From Curvularia sp. ZM96 (taxonomy: Eukaryota > Ascomycota > Dothideomycetes > Pleosporales > Pleosporaceae), in assembly GCA_022457065.1 (NCBI GenBank), contig JAJGBQ010000007.1:1984001-2048000 (forward strand): a DNA stretch of 64,000 nt, written 5' to 3'. Each line of letters opens with the position of its first letter. Positions within the stretch are counted from its first letter, which is position 1. The position numbers were made by a program, and so were the translations under genes. The notes beneath the pieces were generated by a model that ran no database searches, was not told the DNA's origin, and was given only the letters and a program-made list of their open reading frames with translations. Shown here one piece after another: positions 10,412 to 22,457 of the stretch.

Positions 10412-11023
10412 TCAGTCGTGGGGAATGACCCTCGACTGGCCATTGCCAGCCCACACTCCACCGCCGACAGCCCGCGAGATGCCAACACCCAGGCCAACGG
10501 CAGCGGCGATGACGAGAAGAGCAATGATGATCTTGGCCCATAGTCGTTGCTTGCTGGTGAGACGGTGGAAGAAGGCGCAGCCACGCTTGCGCTTGTACGA
10601 CTTGCGCTTCTCCAGCACGGCCTGTCTTGTGGGCCACATGGTGCACTCCTTGACGCGACCATCGACGGATGTCTTGGATTGCTGCTGTGTTGAGGCTGTG
10701 GAGAGAGGCACGCCGCCCTCGAGATCGTGTTCGGCGACGGCCAGGTGCGTCTTGCTCGGGGGGATGCTGTCGTTCATCGAGGGACGCGTCTCGCGCAGAG
10801 CCTCTGGGTGCTTGTAGAAGGCCGAGTAGGGGTTCGAGGGGTCGGCAGTCCACTCCTTCTTGGCCGGGTCGGCCTCGTCGGCGGGCGTGGTGGTAGCAGC
10901 AGACATGTTGGAGTCGTGTGAAGGCGGAGAGCGCAGGAGCTGTGCGGCGGGAGTTGAGGGGTCGGCGGCGCGTTCAATGCTGGCACCAAAGGTGACGGGC
11001 TGTTGCTTCTCGTTGGCGGCCAT
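10412..11023 (-). CDS. Single-pass membrane protein of unknown function
   Basis: A single-exon frame of 203 residues. The ATG at 11023 (context CACAATGG) is preferred over an in-frame non-ATG extension. The N-terminal 140 residues are polar, rich in Pro, Ser and Thr, and probably disordered. A basic patch (KRKSYKRKRG) and one Leu/Ile/Ala/Gly membrane helix at about 163-186 follow, with a short Gly-rich tail. The charge pattern suggests the long N-terminus is cytosolic. I recognise no named family. The codon use and the open frame support a real gene. Confidence 0.7.
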   Translation of the reverse strand: MAANEKQQPVTFGASIERAADPSTPAAQLLRSPPSHDSNMSAATTTPADEADPAKKEWTADPSNPYSAFYKHPEALRETRPSMNDSIPPSKTHLAVAEHDLEGGVPLSTASTQQQSKTSVDGRVKECTMWPTRQAVLEKRKSYKRKRGCAFFHRLTSKQRLWAKIIIALLVIAAAVGLGVGISRAVGGGVWAGNGQSRVIPHD

Positions 11024-13092
11024 TGTGGCGTAGGACGGACAGGAGAGGATTTGGGCCGGGGGAGAGGAAAGCTTCACAGCAGGCGCGGCATGGGCCAGAT
11101 AAGGTTACGGGGGGAGCGGTGCTATATGGGCTAAGGGGGGGCGAGAGGACGGTGCACCCGTGGTCGAGGCAGCGAGGGAGCGGCGATGCAGTTGTGGAAG
11201 CAGCGGGTCCGTCCAGCGCACATGTAGCTGCAAGAGATGTGCGGTGCAGTGCGAGCGAGCAGCAGAGAGAGACGGAGAGAGAGACTGAGCGAGACAGCAG
11301 GCGGCGTCACGGGCGGGAGGGCGGCCGTGGGAGAGACAAGATATGAATGCGCAGCGTCGCCATGGCCGTGCCGTGGCTGAACAGGGCCCGTGTCGACGGG
11401 GGATTCCAGACCGGAGGCCAATCATGTGGGCGCGCTAGGCCGTTCGGGGCCCTGTCCTGGCCGCTGTGCTGAACCTGCGAGCGGCGCCGCAGAAGCAAGT
11501 TTGGGGTTTGGCCTGCTCGTCCCTGATCTTCGCCCATGGCAATACAATAGTCTCGTCGCCCTCGCTCAACCGCAGCGCGCCTCCCAATAGTCAGTCGCCA
11601 GCAACCACCAGGGCAGACGGCCGCAGTCGTCGTGGGCGCCCTCTCAGCCAGCGCAGCCGCTCCTTGCCTATCGCCCCTCGCCCCTCGCCTGGCTAGCCCT
11701 CGTCCTCGCCCGCTCTCGCAAGTGCGGAAGGGCCTGGTCGCCGCTGTACGCCCGCAAGCAACCTCTTCCAGGTCGAGCGTGCGGCGCAACTGGGGTTTGG
11801 CTTCGTCTTGGCTGTTGAGTGCAGCCGCAAGCGAGGCCGTGTCAGGCTAGGGTGCGCATGGTGTCGCCGCCGCAGCCAATCTCTGTTCCGCTGGATTGAC
11901 ACGGAGCGGCTGGCCGAGAGCCTTGGGGGCGTGCTTGTCTGTGTCTGTGTCGCTCTCCCTGCACCGGCGCGCAACTTGCCTCTTCCTGGGTCGCGCGCTC
12001 AACAGCGAAGCCCTGCGAAGGTCGACCCTGGTCTATCCGTCGTGCAGCCATCGTTCGACAATCGCCTACTTGTCGATAGTCTGCGCTGGGGGTCCACGAC
12101 GGCCGCGACCCGACCAAACTTTGCCAGTCAGTGCTCGCTCGCTCGCTCGCTCGCTCGAGACTGCTCCAGCGGCACAGCGTGCGGCAAACAAACAAAGGAA
12201 CAAAAAAGAAGCCGCTGCATCGCCCAATGCTACACGGCCGAAACATCAAACGCGTGCCGTGGCGGCGGCGGCGGGGGTAGTGGTGGAAGCGGACGAGGCG
12301 ATAACCATACAGATGGACCAGCCGCCCAATCTGGACATGGGATCATCGTGTGTTCGTGTGTATGGGATGACGGCCAACGGGATGCGATAACGCACAAAAT
12401 GGTGATGGTGGTGATGGCCATGGCCAGGCGATGATGGCGTCGTACCAGACTGAGGGTTCCCGACAGGGCCCGTGCGCATGTGCACGTGCCGGCAGTCGAG
12501 GGCCAACAGGGCGCTAATGCAAACTGCTCGCGGTCGCGTTTCCTTCTCCGTGCATCCTCTACCGCTTCCATGCCTCGTCCCCGGTTCGAGAGCCATGGGA
12601 CTGTCCACCAGCTCAATGGCACCAACACTACTAGACGCCTCCATCGCCGCCGCCTCTACAGACCACTCCATATCTCACCATCCTCCACGTTGCGCCAATC
12701 CTCCTCAGCCCCGCCTGGGCCCTGCTCATACTACTAACCTCCATGACACGCACTCGCCCATTCGTCTCCACAATCCTAGTTGGACTTGTCTCATGATGAA
12801 GTATTTGCATTTAGCTCAAAACCACCTCGCTCAGGCCCCTTCTCACCCACCTCTGGACACTGGCTGCAATCCAAGCTTTTGTTCTTCTCCTCTCTCTCCA
12901 AAAATGCAACCCGTTTTGTAATACTGCCCGATATCCCCCCATCAAGATTAATGCCGCTCCAAACGCCATTCCATGCGCCTCGATCACTGTGCGTGTGCAT
13001 GCTGGCTAGCAAACCCGGCCGCATTATTAGTCTACCTGTTTGGGGCCGCACACCCGCCCCGGCCAATCAAAACGCCTGGTCCGCGACCGTTT
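11024..13092. other. GC-rich gene-free stretch with microsatellites
   Basis: This holds the upstream region of the membrane-protein gene and the 3' side of the ABC transporter. It contains an AG-rich run near 11265-11300, six GCTC units at 12133-12156, and a GGTGAT-like run near 12400-12425. Frames of up to 208 codons occur on both strands, but they are Arg/Ser/Pro-rich, overlap each other and have no domain, so I do not call them genes. Confidence 0.4.
12133..12156. repeat. (GCTC)6 microsatellite
   Basis: Six perfect tandem copies of GCTC lie in non-coding DNA. Confidence 0.9.
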
Positions 13093-16000
13093 TTATTTTG
13101 CACCAGCAATCTCCTCCCTCTTGATCCCAGATCGCTCACACATGCCCTTGAAGATACCGCCCTGGTCGTATAGCTTGAGCGGCGAATCAAGCTCCGCAAT
13201 CTGCCCAGCGTCCATGACGCAGATACGGTCGTAATTGATGACTAGCCCATGCGTCAGTCTCACGTACACCACTCTATCTGCCGCAACCAAACTTACTCGT
13301 CTTGAGCCGGTGAGCAATGCACAGCAGCGTCTTGCCCTTGAACCCATCCACAATCTGCATACAAATGTTAGCTCGTGCGCCTTCCGCCTCATCCGTAGTT
13401 TCTTCTTACAGTCTGTTGGATCTTTGCGTCCGTCTCAAAATCCACCGAACTAGTCGCTTCGTCACACACAATGATCTGTGAATTGCGCACCAGCGCACGC
13501 GCCAAGGCCATCAGCTGTCGCTGTCCCAGCGAAAAGTTGAGTCCTTCTTCCTCAACCACACTGTCCAGATGGATCCGTCCAGAGTGATCATCCATTGCCT
13601 GCTCGTTCGAGACGAGATCAGCCTGTCGCAGCGCCGACCAGAGCTCCAGATCAGAATGCTCATGGAATGGGTCCAGGTTCGATCGGATCGTTCCCTTGAA
13701 CAGTGTCGGGTCCTGCGGGATAATGGCTAGCTTGGAGCGCAGGTCGTGAAGTCCAATCGTGGCAATGTCCACGCCGTCAATCACAATCGAGCCCCCAGCA
13801 AGCTCTTGCAACCGGAACAGCGTCGACATGATGGACGACTTTCCAGCGCCTGTGCGGCCAACCACTCCAATTCGCTCGCCGGCGCGAACGTGCATGCTCA
13901 ATCCTTTGAGGACCAAGGGCAGCCCATCGCGATACCGCATCTCCACATTGTCAAACACAATCTCGCCGTGCTCGGGCCAGGTTGGTCGCACTTCGCCCAT
14001 GTGAAGAGGCGCTTCTTCCTCCAATTGGCTTCCGTAGTGGTGGATGCGCTCCGTCGAGTTCATGTTATTCTCGACCTCTGCCAGCTGACGAACAGTAAAC
14101 TGAATCATCTGCACAATGGTAAGAATGTACGAGAGCACCAATCCAGCAATGCTTGGATCCACCGAAAAACGGCTAGTGACAACCAAGATACCCGTTGTGA
14201 AAACCAGGAGAATACCCACAACGTCCAGACGGACACTGAGCCATCGCTGGTTAGCAAACGTGAGATAGTACGCGCTGTTCATATCGTCTACGGCGTCGCG
14301 AACAGACTTGGAAAACTGGTCTTGCAGGCCATAGGCACGAATCGTCGGCGTACCCGTTACAGCCTCGCCAAAACGCGAGAAAACCGTACTGCGGAGAACG
14401 GACTCGTGCCGCTTTACCTCGCGAGCTGAAGATCGGTAGTAGGCGGCGGAGAACATGAACAACAAGAACAGCGGTCCGAGAGCAATCGCGTAGTAATAGT
14501 AGTATGAGATGATGAGGATGAAGACACTGCATGGTTTGGTTAGCTTGGATTGGTTGCATTTTGCCGGTTGCTCAACTTACGATATAATCATGGCAAGCGT
14601 CAAAAAGTACATGCGCATGGAATCGGTAATCGTGTTGTCCATGACGTCAATGTCCTTACTGAACCGATTGGTGATGCGTCCCAGGGGCGTCGTGTCGAAG
14701 AACGACATGGGCGCGCGGAGAACCCGTGTGATGGCGCGGTGCAGCATGACCTTGCCGGCTCTTGTGCCAAAGATGGATACTGCGAACGAGAAGAAGAACA
14801 TGAAGAGCGCCTGGCTGAAACCAAACGCAGCATAAGCTCCAATGTATGCTCCCTGTGAATAGCCAAACTTGTTAGACGTCCAGTAGGACAGCCAAAGAGA
14901 AGTGACAATATTAGCTCCTTGAGAGAGAACGAGAAGCAGGAACACCAGCGGTCCGACCCAGATGCCGCCTCCTGCTTTGATGTACTCGATCCATACTTCC
15001 CAGCTAACGCTCTTGGTGGCTCGCTCTTCCTGCTGCATGAGGGCTGCTTGCTTCTTTGATTTCTTTTGTTTCTTGGTAGTCTTCACTTTGGCAGCCGCCT
15101 CGTCTCCATCCGCCTCGTCGTCGTCCTCCTTTTCTTCTCCCTTGGCAGTGGTACGCATAACCTGCACAAAGTCTGCATTCTGCGCCATCAGATTGTCAAA
15201 CGTGTCTACAGCCTTGACTTGGCCTTGGTCCACCCAGATGATACGGTCGCAACGGCTCAGGACATGCAACTGATGAGTAGCCAGGATGCGGCACTTGTCC
15301 TTGAGTAAACCGCAGATGGCGTTGTCCATGATGTGACGTCCGACGTGTGCATCGACGGCGCTCAACGGATCGTCCATGAGGATGATGTCCGCATTGAAGT
15401 AGATTGCACGCGCAATGTTCATACGTTGCTTTTGGCCACCCGACACGGTGATACCACGCTCTCCAATCTCGGTCGCGTCATGGTGTGGCAGCATATCCAG
15501 ATCCGGCCGAAGCGCACAAGCATCAATCACTTGGTCGTACCATTTTCGGTTGAACTCCTTTCCAAAGATGATGTTTTCTCGCACCGTGGCATTCTGAATC
15601 CATGCATATTGTGGGCAGAAAGCACGTGAAGCACCAAAAATGACTTCTCCATTGGTCTTTCGCATGTCGCCAGCCAGAGCCGCAAGCAGCGAACTTTTTC
15701 CTGAGCCAACACCACCGATGATTGCCACGAGTTCATTTCTGCCAAACGAAAGGTTGAGCCCCTTAATCTCAAAGGGCTTTTCCTCCTCTTCAGCAACCGT
15801 TGCGTCCGAAGGTGTCGTGGATCCACTCGCCTGTGCCACTTCAGCAGCGGCCTTCCTCTCCTTCTTTTCCTTTCTGGTTTCTGGCTTCTTGCCTGGCGGT
15901 CCGCCTTTGCCTACTCCATCTTCAGCATCTTGTGTCGGGTGACGCTCCCATGTGAAGTCTGCATCCTTGAGCACTACAGCATGCTTGGCATCATAGTCCC

Positions 16001-17636
16001 ACTTTCCACTCTCCTGGGCTTCTTCTGCGAGAAGGAACTCCTGGATACGCTTGACAGAGGCGTTTGCGTCGATGACCTGGCCAATGACGAGTGGGAGGAA
16101 GTTGAGGGGAATGCGCATTGAGTTGAAAAGAGCCAGTGAGGAGAAAATGGGCGCGGGATTGAGCTCGCTGTTGACCTGAGAATACGTGATGAACGAAATC
16201 ATGGAAGCGAAGACGGGCATCGACATTCCGACGGAGAGAACGGCGTTCCGAATGGTAAGGAGGATCTGGATGCCGTGAATTTCCTTCTTCCTGATGGCCT
16301 GGATACGCTCCAAGAAGCTCGTCTCCCAACCAAAGTACTTGACGAACCGCACACCTTGCAGAATTTCCTGGGTCAAGCTCACGCGCTGATCGGTAATCTT
16401 GTTGATTACAACTCTTCGTCGGAACAGAGTCTTGACAGCACGGCCAAGCAATGGCATGGCAATGAGAATAAGACCAAGACCAGGAAGCGCGCTGTACGTC
16501 AGGTTGACAAGAAGCAAGGCCGTGGTAATCAGGATACCAATAGGAGCAGTCCAAATCATGTGAAAGAAACCACTGGCTTGATCAACACGGTAGGTATCGG
16601 TAGACATCAAGTTAACGATTCGTCCGTTGCCCCAGCCCTCGCCGTCGCCGGCAACACCTGCATGGGCCTTGGGCCTTTGTTTCTTCTCGTTCTTTTTTAA
16701 CATCCTCTTGTACCATTTCACTTGGGCTTCGCTTCCTGGCTTGATATCAGGTGGCGGGGCTTCAAGAATCGCCTCACCGCCAGCCTTTGCTCTGCCTGAC
16801 AGTTTCATAGCCTTGTTGAAGATGAGGGCAATTAGGACGCCTCTAGCCTCTCCACCAATCATCATACCGCGGTACATGAAGTGATTCGTAGCTAGACTCT
16901 GCAGGAACTGCATTAGGGTGATTCCAATGACAAGGCCAATACCTTCGCCAATGGGTGGCCCAGGCGTGCCCGTTCGTTGCGCAATGTAGGCCTTGACGGC
17001 AAAATTTATTAGGTAGCGGAGAACAAAGGGAGCAACAGCTTGTATAACAGATGCCGAAAGCTGGCACAGACCACCGATGATGAACTCCCACTTGAACGTA
17101 TCAAACATGGCACCCAACAGCGGCCTTTCCTTGCCTTGTTCTCGCCGCCGATTGAAGGATGCTTCCAACTTGGCAACCATGACATCCGCGCTTCGGTCTG
17201 GATTGACTTCCCAAATGTCGTTCTTTTCTAGAGGGCGCTTGTAGCCCACTGCCATGATGGGCTGCATCCATTGCCAGGTAAGCCTACTCAGAAATCCGGC
17301 GGTATATTCTGGGCTCACAGTACGCTGTTTGGGTATAGGCGGAGGGTTGTTTTTCAATATGTTGAGACGCTTGTAGAAGGGTTTCTTCGGTTGTGTCGAC
17401 TTTGTTGTGTTTGACTCTGCGTCGCTGGCTTCTGAATATGCACTGGTACTGGACTGTAACCTGGAAAGAGTGCCCCTTGAGCCATCTCCTTTGTCCTCGG
17501 CGACCTTTTCGCTAGGCTCTGTCCGTATGGGTTCATATTCTGTGGGATTTTCCGCTGCGGCTTGGGGATCGGCAAGGCCTACAACCTTCTCTTTTTCAAT
17601 TTCGTCCAGCGACGAGGACGAATGGGATTTGGCCAT
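13093..17636 (-). CDS. YOR1: ABC transporter, subfamily C (YOR1/MRP type)
   Basis: Four exons: 17636-14581, 14526-13410, 13354-13297 and 13241-13093, giving 1459 residues, the usual length for YOR1-like pumps. The frame extends upstream to 17708, but only through a TTG, so the ATG at 17636 is taken. The layout is a disordered N-terminus (about 100 residues), membrane domain 1, nucleotide-binding domain 1, membrane domain 2 and nucleotide-binding domain 2. NBD1 has Walker A GGVGSGKSS (about 640), signature VSGGQKQR (about 730) and Walker B ILMDDPLSAVD. NBD2 has Walker A GRTGAGKSS (about 1241), signature FSLGQRQ and Walker B IIVCDEATSS. NBD1 carries a Lys/Glu-rich insertion just before Walker A, and a second basic linker precedes membrane domain 2. 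The protein exports organic anions or drugs across the plasma membrane. It has full catalytic motifs in both halves. Confidence 0.93.
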
Positions 17637-19051
17637 AGTCGGCGCGAATGCCGGCTCAATATCGGATTCCCTTGCGGCGACGGGAGGGAGATCGCAATGT
17701 GGGGCCAAGTAATACGTTTATCGTGTAGAATAACAGGGCAACGCCGTCAGCGTGGGAAGAGGAACATCAAAAGGTAGGCTGGTAGCTGGGGAGGAAGAGG
17801 CAACCGCCACAGACAGTCGCGACACGGGCATGTTTTCGAGCGGCTGGCCACGACTCGTCTATTAAGGCCCTGGCATAGTCATGAAATCAGTGCCTACGCT
17901 CGACCGTTAGTGCATGGCCATAGCCGGACTTAAGAGGTGCCAATGAGCGACGAGGCCCACCAGTGCATAATCTGGGGGTTGCTAAGCATCAGAGAATGTT
18001 CGACGCCTCCTCGGTACATAAAACAGGCCGACGACCCGAAGGGCTTTGACGTTACCTAACTGTGCAGCAATGGGCTGCGGCAACATGGCGCTGTTGAGCG
18101 TGATTGGGCGAGCGGACGCGGTGAACGCCCTGCCTATGCTCTGCTACTGCTACTGCTACTGCTGCTGTTTATTTTTCCTGGCATCTCCTCCGGCTCGGCT
18201 TTGCAATCTGCTTTTCACGTATTTTGTTTTCTGCAAGGCGCGAATCGACAGGGTGGAGCAGTGGCGTCTAGCCCGTCCGCGGCAGCATGCACGGCCCAAA
18301 CGCCGACATACCGATACATACGTACCGATACAGACTCACCGATACATACCTACAGTTGCGTCCAAGCCCGCTACAAGCCCGTCATCTGCTCCCGAAACGG
18401 ACGAATTTTGGTATTTCGACGTCTGCCTGGCGGAAGCGTATATGACTACGCCCCGCAGCCCGCGTGGTTCTGGACTTGGTTGCGGCTGTCACACACATGC
18501 ATCGACCCCGCAAGACCCCTTACCACACCGGAAATCATACATATATATGTACAGGGAGCAGCTATACGTCAGTGGTAGGAATGACTCACGCGGCTTTAAT
18601 TGATTCTCCATTGACACGGAACTTATACATACCCCGATGCGTTTGAGCGGTGATGGTAGTAAGGCGTAAGATGCCTCATCCACCAATCGCATAGAGACCG
18701 CTACTATCATTGGTAAGCTGTCTGTTGAACCAAACTAGACTCACGCATGAGCATCCCTTTCCATGGAACAGCATGACACCCCAAGTCAGCCCGAGACTTT
18801 CAGTGTCGGTACAGTACACAGTCCGACGTGAGCACACAATTCAATCCGCACGCGTAGCAAGTCATTTGATATTCCATTCATGTTCAGTCTTCAAGTCATA
18901 CAATGCCTCTATCGCTGGCGTGGTGTCTATTCAAAAACACTCCAATTCATGACATCATCAACAGAAAGGTCTGCCTTGTCGTCGGCGAAGCCTCAACACC
19001 TAGACGCGCACAGACTTCCTGCAAGGGTATCGTAGAGTCTCGTGTCACATC
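17637..19051. other. Intergenic region between YOR1-like gene and ornithine aminotransferase
   Basis: No supported gene. It contains a short CTGCTA-type run near 18139-18168 in a frame that looks protein-like only because of that repeat. The first few hundred bases should hold the transporter promoter. Confidence 0.4.
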
Positions 19052-20658
19052 CTAGTTGTCAACTCCAATGTGAACATTCTTCTCCATGCCAATTGGAGAC
19101 GTCAGTACCTCTTCCTCGCGCTTACCCTTGAGCGTGGGCAGCTCCTCCATGGCCTCCTTGATGATCGACAAGGCCTTCTCGATTTCCTCTTCGGTAATGA
19201 CCAGCGGTGGCGCCAGCCGGATAATGTTCTGGTGTGTGGGTTTCGCCTGTTGGTCAAAGTCAGCAACCGTCAGTTTCTCACGTGCATCCTGCACGACGTC
19301 TGCGTACCAATAGTCCCTTCTCCTTGAAGAGCATGCAAAGGTCCCACGCGCTGTGCCCATTTGTTCTGCTCTCGTCGATGACGATGGCGTTCAACAAGCC
19401 CTTGCCTCGGATGATCTTAATCATTGGGTTGTTGATCTTTTGAAGGCCCTCGCGGAATTTGTTGCCCAGTGTCTCTGCACGCTCCACCATGTTTTCTTCT
19501 TCAATGAGCTCAAGTGCCCGGATTGCAACAGCAGATCCCAGGGGGTTGCCACCGTATGTAGAGCCGTGAGTGCCAGGCTCAACGGTCAGCATAACTTCCT
19601 TGGATCCCAGAACGCACGAGACGGGGTACATGCCACCCGAAATAGCCTTGCCAAGAAGGACCAAGTCAGGCTTGATGCCACTCCACTCGTAGCAGAGCAT
19701 CTTGCCTGTCCGTGCAATACCCGTTTGGATTTCATCGCAGATGAGCAGAACGTTGTGCTTGTCGCAGAGCGCCCTCACTTCGCGAAGATAGCTGTCGTCT
19801 GGAACCACGATGCCAGCCTCACCCTGAATGGGTTCAACTAAGAAAGCAGCAGTGTTCTTGCCGTGCCTCTCTAGCGTTTCACGAACATCGTCCACATTGT
19901 TGTAGCGAATCGGCTTGTTCGTTACAGGGCAGACGCTTCCAATACCAGGGAGATATGGACCATAGTTGTCGCGAGACTCGGGATCTGTGGACATGGTGAT
20001 GGCGGCAAACTAGCCTTTGGTTAGTTGAAGTTGCAGGTGCAGTGGGTACCAATACGCACTGTCCGGCCGTGGAAGTTCTCCTGCACGGAGAAGACCAATG
20101 CTTCGTTTTGTGGAATTCCCTTGACCTTGTAACCCCACTTGCGTGCAATCTTGACCGCTGTCTCGACGGCCTCGGCACCTGTGTTCATGGGCAGAATCAT
20201 GTCAAAGCCAAACAGCTTTGTTGCATACTCTGCGAAACGGGGGAAGACATCGTTGTAGAACGCACGGCTGCTGAGCGTCAAGCGTGACGCCTGCTCGGTC
20301 AGAGCCTTGACGAGCTCAGGGTGGCAGTGGCCCTGGTTGACAGCGCTGTATGCAGAGAGGAAATCGAGATAGTGCTTGCCCTCGGGATCCCAGACGCTGC
20401 AGCCACTTGCTCTCGAGAAAACTGCGTCTTGTTAGCCCTGGCCATGGAGTCTCGGTGTGCTGAGGGCATACCAATGGGAAGCGGGTGGTAGTTGTGGGCC
20501 GCGAAGTCGGCCTCTGCCTTGACGGCCGCCTCTGACGACGCCGAGTGGTACCTGGCTGGGTCTGGTGTGCCGGTGGGGTGGAATGAGCGGGCGGTTGGCT
20601 TCAGCGCGGTGCCGCTGTTTGCAGCGGCCGTGTCGTGGTGGATTGCGCCTGGGGCCAT
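19052..20658 (-). CDS. CAR2: Ornithine aminotransferase
   Basis: Exons: 20658-20472, 20421-20060, 20009-19308 and 19246-19052, giving 481 residues. Introns are 50, 50 and 61 nt, all GT-AG. It is a PLP-dependent class III aminotransferase. Visible features are the cofactor pocket block (MNTGAEAVETA), the Asp of LLICDEIQTG, and the Schiff-base lysine in LLGKAISGG at about residue 304. The GTHGSTYGGNPLG loop follows. It transfers the delta-amino group of ornithine to 2-oxoglutarate, giving glutamate semialdehyde, and so links arginine breakdown to proline and glutamate. The N-terminus is polar rather than a clear mitochondrial presequence, which fits the cytosolic fungal enzyme. Confidence 0.95.
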
Positions 20659-21347
20659 GGTGGATGGTGTTGATGCTAACGTGGGGTAGTGGGGAAGTGT
20701 ATCCTCAGACGTATGCCGTGAGGGAGCGGGCGATGAAGGAGTATGCGAGGCAGAAAGCGAGCAGAGGCGGCGGGCTTCTTATTTTCTGGCTGGGTTGACC
20801 GCTGTGCCGCTGATCGCCTCCAACTGTACTTAGAGGACAGTGTTTGTAAAACAAACCGGTGCTATCGCCTCAAGATGCCTTTAGAGGAACGCGACCAACG
20901 AGCGCCTCGGCTGCAAGCGGGCCACCGTAATAGCGTGCCTGCCATTGGCTCGTGGCCGCCGAAGGCATGCTGGGCTGGGCGCGGCCGAAACGTGGGAGTG
21001 ACGGATGCTGGTGAAGAACGACGACGAGGAGAGAGAGAGAGAGGACGAGGCTGGCCATGGCCATCACGGCGACGCGGCCGTCGGCTAAGGTTGTCGTTGT
21101 GTCGTGACGCGCGCCATTTCTCCGCCACGTCGAGCAATCACAGCGCTGAAAGCTCCTGCAGTGCGAGGCGGCCATCGGCTCGGATAGCCCTTTTTCTTTT
21201 CTTTTGACCGTCACCCTCGCTGCTGCTACACAGATTCCCACAGCGGCCCATGTGCTTGCTTTTCACTCCGCCGGGATTCCAGGTTGCCGTACGGAACCAT
21301 GCGAGTGCTTTTCTAGCCACGTCCAGACCGACCGACCAGCGCCATAC
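20659..21347. other. Divergent promoter region, CAR2 and HAD phosphatase
   Basis: The spacer separates the starts of ornithine aminotransferase (minus) and the HAD gene (plus). A frame runs into the HAD gene from 21204 but begins with TTG and is not used. No other gene is seen. Confidence 0.4.
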
Positions 21348-22349
21348 ATGACTCTCTACGGCGCGGCCCGCAGACCATGTTCATCCATTGCTCTGTCTGG
21401 TAACTTGCACAGTCTCCGCCGGCTGTTTCTATCGGCACAAGCAACTGCCATGTCCACAAGACTGCTCTTCAACAAAGGCCAGCCCATCCATTGGGTCCTG
21501 GACTGGGATGGCACCATCACCAAGAAAGATACATTGGATGCACTCGTCAAGATATCCGCCGCGGAGCATCCCAGCTCTCCAATCGCGGACTACTGGCAAC
21601 GCGTCTCCCAAGCCTACATGGACGACTACACCGCTACCCTGAACCGGCTTGTTCCCGATGGCGCCCTCCCGACCACCATCTGCGCGGAAAAGCGGCTTCT
21701 GAGCAAACTGAGAGACGTAGAACAGCGCAGCCTTGACCGTGTACACTCGTCTGGTATCTTTACAGGTCTCACCCAGCAAGGCATTGAAGCAGGAGCCAAG
21801 CAGGCCATTCAGACTGGCCAGGTGCAATTACGCAATGGCTTCTCGTCCTTCTTTGAGCACATTCAGTCGCGAACGAGTGACGCCTTTGCTGTTCTCAGTG
21901 TCAACTGGTCTCGCCATTTCATCCACTCTTGCCTGGGAGCATCCGGCATCATCGTAGCTTCACACGCCATTGTGTCCAATGAGCTTGATGGCATACCCGC
22001 TGGGGAGCCGTCTTCCGGTCGCATTGTTCCTACATCCCCAGGCGACAAGCACCCCGTTGCATCCAGTGGTGACAAATTGCTCAAGTTTGAACAGATGCAG
22101 CAAGACAATGCTGCCAAATTGTACATTGGTGACAGCTGGACTGACATTGAGTGTCTGCTTGCTGCAAATCTGGGTGTCTGCGTCCGCGATGACCCCATGG
22201 GTAGCTCGCAGAAAACGCTTGCCAAAGCATTGGAGAGGTTGGGAGTACCGTGTCCCAGGCTAAAAGATTGGACAGAGGATAGCGAGTATGCCGTAGTATG
22301 GGTCAAGGACTTTACAGAGCTTCTTGAATGGATAGAGGCTAGATCGTAG
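21348..22349 (+). CDS. HAD-superfamily phosphatase (phosphoserine-phosphatase-like)
   Basis: Single exon. The ATG at 21348 gives 333 residues; a second ATG at 21450 gives 299. The extra 34 residues are Arg/Ser/Leu-rich and could be a mitochondrial presequence, so both starts may matter. HAD motif I is DWDGT (Asp 52 and Asp 54 from the first start). Motif II is probably LSVNWS (residues about 183-188). The late motif IGDSWTD at about 260-266 holds the Mg-binding Asp residues. The spacing between motifs I and II fits the C1-capped, subfamily IB phosphatases. The substrate cannot be told from sequence. The four motifs look complete, so it should be active. Confidence 0.8.
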   Translation: MTLYGAARRPCSSIALSGNLHSLRRLFLSAQATAMSTRLLFNKGQPIHWVLDWDGTITKKDTLDALVKISAAEHPSSPIADYWQRVSQAYMDDYTATLNRLVPDGALPTTICAEKRLLSKLRDVEQRSLDRVHSSGIFTGLTQQGIEAGAKQAIQTGQVQLRNGFSSFFEHIQSRTSDAFAVLSVNWSRHFIHSCLGASGIIVASHAIVSNELDGIPAGEPSSGRIVPTSPGDKHPVASSGDKLLKFEQMQQDNAAKLYIGDSWTDIECLLAANLGVCVRDDPMGSSQKTLAKALERLGVPCPRLKDWTEDSEYAVVWVKDFTELLEWIEARS

Positions 22350-22457
22350 TCGTGTATTACTATCCAGAAGAAAAAAAATGAAGAAACTACTAAGCTAATG
22401 CCGCAATTTGAACCTGTGAGGAGACGCCAAACACACTCGCTATGCATACCACATGAT

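Noticed and set aside
11808..12434. 208-codon plus-strand open frame
   Set aside because: It starts and ends in simple repeats, and its composition is not protein-like.
17637..17708. 24-codon N-terminal extension of the YOR1-like transporter
   Set aside because: It opens with TTG, and the first ATG is at 17636.
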